From: Kiloniellaceae bacterium
Lineage (GTDB): Bacteria > Pseudomonadota > Alphaproteobacteria > Kiloniellales > Kiloniellaceae
Length of the DNA stretch: 6,887 bases
NCBI GenBank assembly: GCA_028280915.1
Contig: JANQKX010000025.1
Location: forward strand, 1-6,887
Direction: 5' to 3'
The notes beneath the pieces were generated by a model. That model had not been told where the DNA came from and did not search any database. It was given only the letters and a program-made list of their open reading frames with translations. Both the position numbers and the translations under genes were made by a program. Positions 6,253 to 6,887 of the stretch are shown one piece after another. Numbering within the stretch: position 1 is the stretch's first letter; every line of letters starts with the position of its first letter.

Positions 6253-6887
6253 CTAATCTGGTGGTGTGTGCTGCAACAGGGGATAGAATTGAAGGTCGCG
6301 CGTCATGTGTTCTACGTTCTGCCGCACTTGGCCGGTGTGCGATAGGCGGCCCAGCAGGCAATCGGCGATCCAGCGGCCCACGCGGCGGATCTGCGGTTCC
6401 TGGATGCCCCGCGACGTCATCGCCGACACGCCAAACCTGAGACCGGAGGTGGTCGACGGCGGCCGCGGGTCGTTCGCGATGAGGTTCTTGTTGCAGGTTA
6501 TGCCGATGGCCGCGAGTTTGTCGCTCGCCGTCTGGCCGTCCATATCCAATTCGGTCAAATCCACCAGGATCAACGGCGTGTCGGTACCATCCGTCATCAC
6601 GGTCAGTCCCCGGGCCATCATCTCGTCCGCCAGATGCCGCGCATTGTCTTGGACCCGGCGCGCGTAGCTTTCAAAGGCCGGCGCCATGGCCTCCTTGAGA
6701 CAGACCGCCTTGCCCGCCATCATGTTGAGCAAGGGGCTGCCTTGAACACCCGGAAACACCGCGGCGCGAAGCGGGCGTGACAACTGCGCGTCGCTCCACA
6801 GGATGATGCCGCCCCGTGTTCCGCGAAGGGACTTGTAGGTCGTCGTCGTAACCACGTCGGCGTAGGTCACGGGATTGCCGAGCACCT
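6253..6887 (-). CDS. Serine hydroxymethyltransferase (GlyA) family protein, N-terminus outside window
   Basis: About 210 C-terminal residues are visible, roughly half of an SHMT; the family interconverts serine and glycine with tetrahydrofolate using PLP. Numbering visible residues from the GTG at 6885: NPVTYADVVTTTTYKSLRGT (4-23) contains the PLP lysine K18 (codon 6834-6832). FPGVQGSPL (44-52), CNKNLIANDP (131-140) and TSGLRFG (147-153), with the carboxylate-binding arginine R150, follow in family order. Three usually conserved sites differ from E. coli GlyA: Tyr instead of His just before the PLP lysine, Thr instead of Pro in RGPRGG, and GTDTPL instead of GTDNHL. It could be a divergent housekeeping SHMT, an alpha-methylserine hydroxymethyltransferase or an SHMT-like aldolase/transaldolase; no gene symbol is given for that reason. 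It ends with TAG at 6253, convergent with the sulfotransferase gene. Confidence 0.9.
   Translation of the reverse strand, partial: VLGNPVTYADVVTTTTYKSLRGTRGGIILWSDAQLSRPLRAAVFPGVQGSPLLNMMAGKAVCLKEAMAPAFESYARRVQDNARHLADEMMARGLTVMTDGTDTPLILVDLTELDMDGQTASDKLAAIGITCNKNLIANDPRPPSTTSGLRFGVSAMTSRGIQEPQIRRVGRWIADCLLGRLSHTGQVRQNVEHMTRDLQFYPLLQHTPPD

Overview
The window is GC-rich bacterial chromosomal DNA with six protein genes, two of them cut by the window edges. The long-form cysteine synthase, the winged-helix/TolB/TPR regulator and general codon use fit an alphaproteobacterium (Rhodospirillales- or Rhizobiales-like). That placement is an inference from protein style; there is no rRNA or other marker here.

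Left part (1-3700, all minus strand, reading right to left). A 522-residue one-component transcriptional regulator (2116-3684) has an extended -10 promoter so close to its ATG that the mRNA may be leaderless. A 163-nt gap with foldable sequence separates it from cysK (864-1952), a long-form cysteine synthase. The cysK stop overlaps by 8 nt the start of a group II PLP-dependent decarboxylase (1-871), which leaves the window exactly one codon before its expected PLP lysine. The tight overlap suggests that amino-acid synthesis and amine formation are coupled, with the neighbouring regulator as a plausible but unproven controller.

Middle part (3685-4828). This is looser sequence with lower coding density. 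It holds one recognisable product on the plus strand: a small secreted or membrane-anchored protein with a His-Asp-rich stretch, probably metal-binding, whose true start is uncertain (3919-4485). It is followed by 343 nt without a gene that contain a nested group of inverted repeats.

Right part (4829-6887). A stand-alone sulfotransferase-family gene on the plus strand (4829-5935) converges on the C-terminal half of a serine hydroxymethyltransferase-family gene on the minus strand (6253-6887). The latter has a Tyr where classical enzymes have His immediately before the PLP lysine. The 317 nt between them hold several inverted repeats but no clear intrinsic terminator.

No tRNA, rRNA, CRISPR array, insertion sequence or phage gene was recognised. 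The best candidates for something new are the cysteine synthase-decarboxylase pair with its regulator, the atypical hydroxymethyltransferase, and the His-rich protein. None amounts to a demonstrated novel system.
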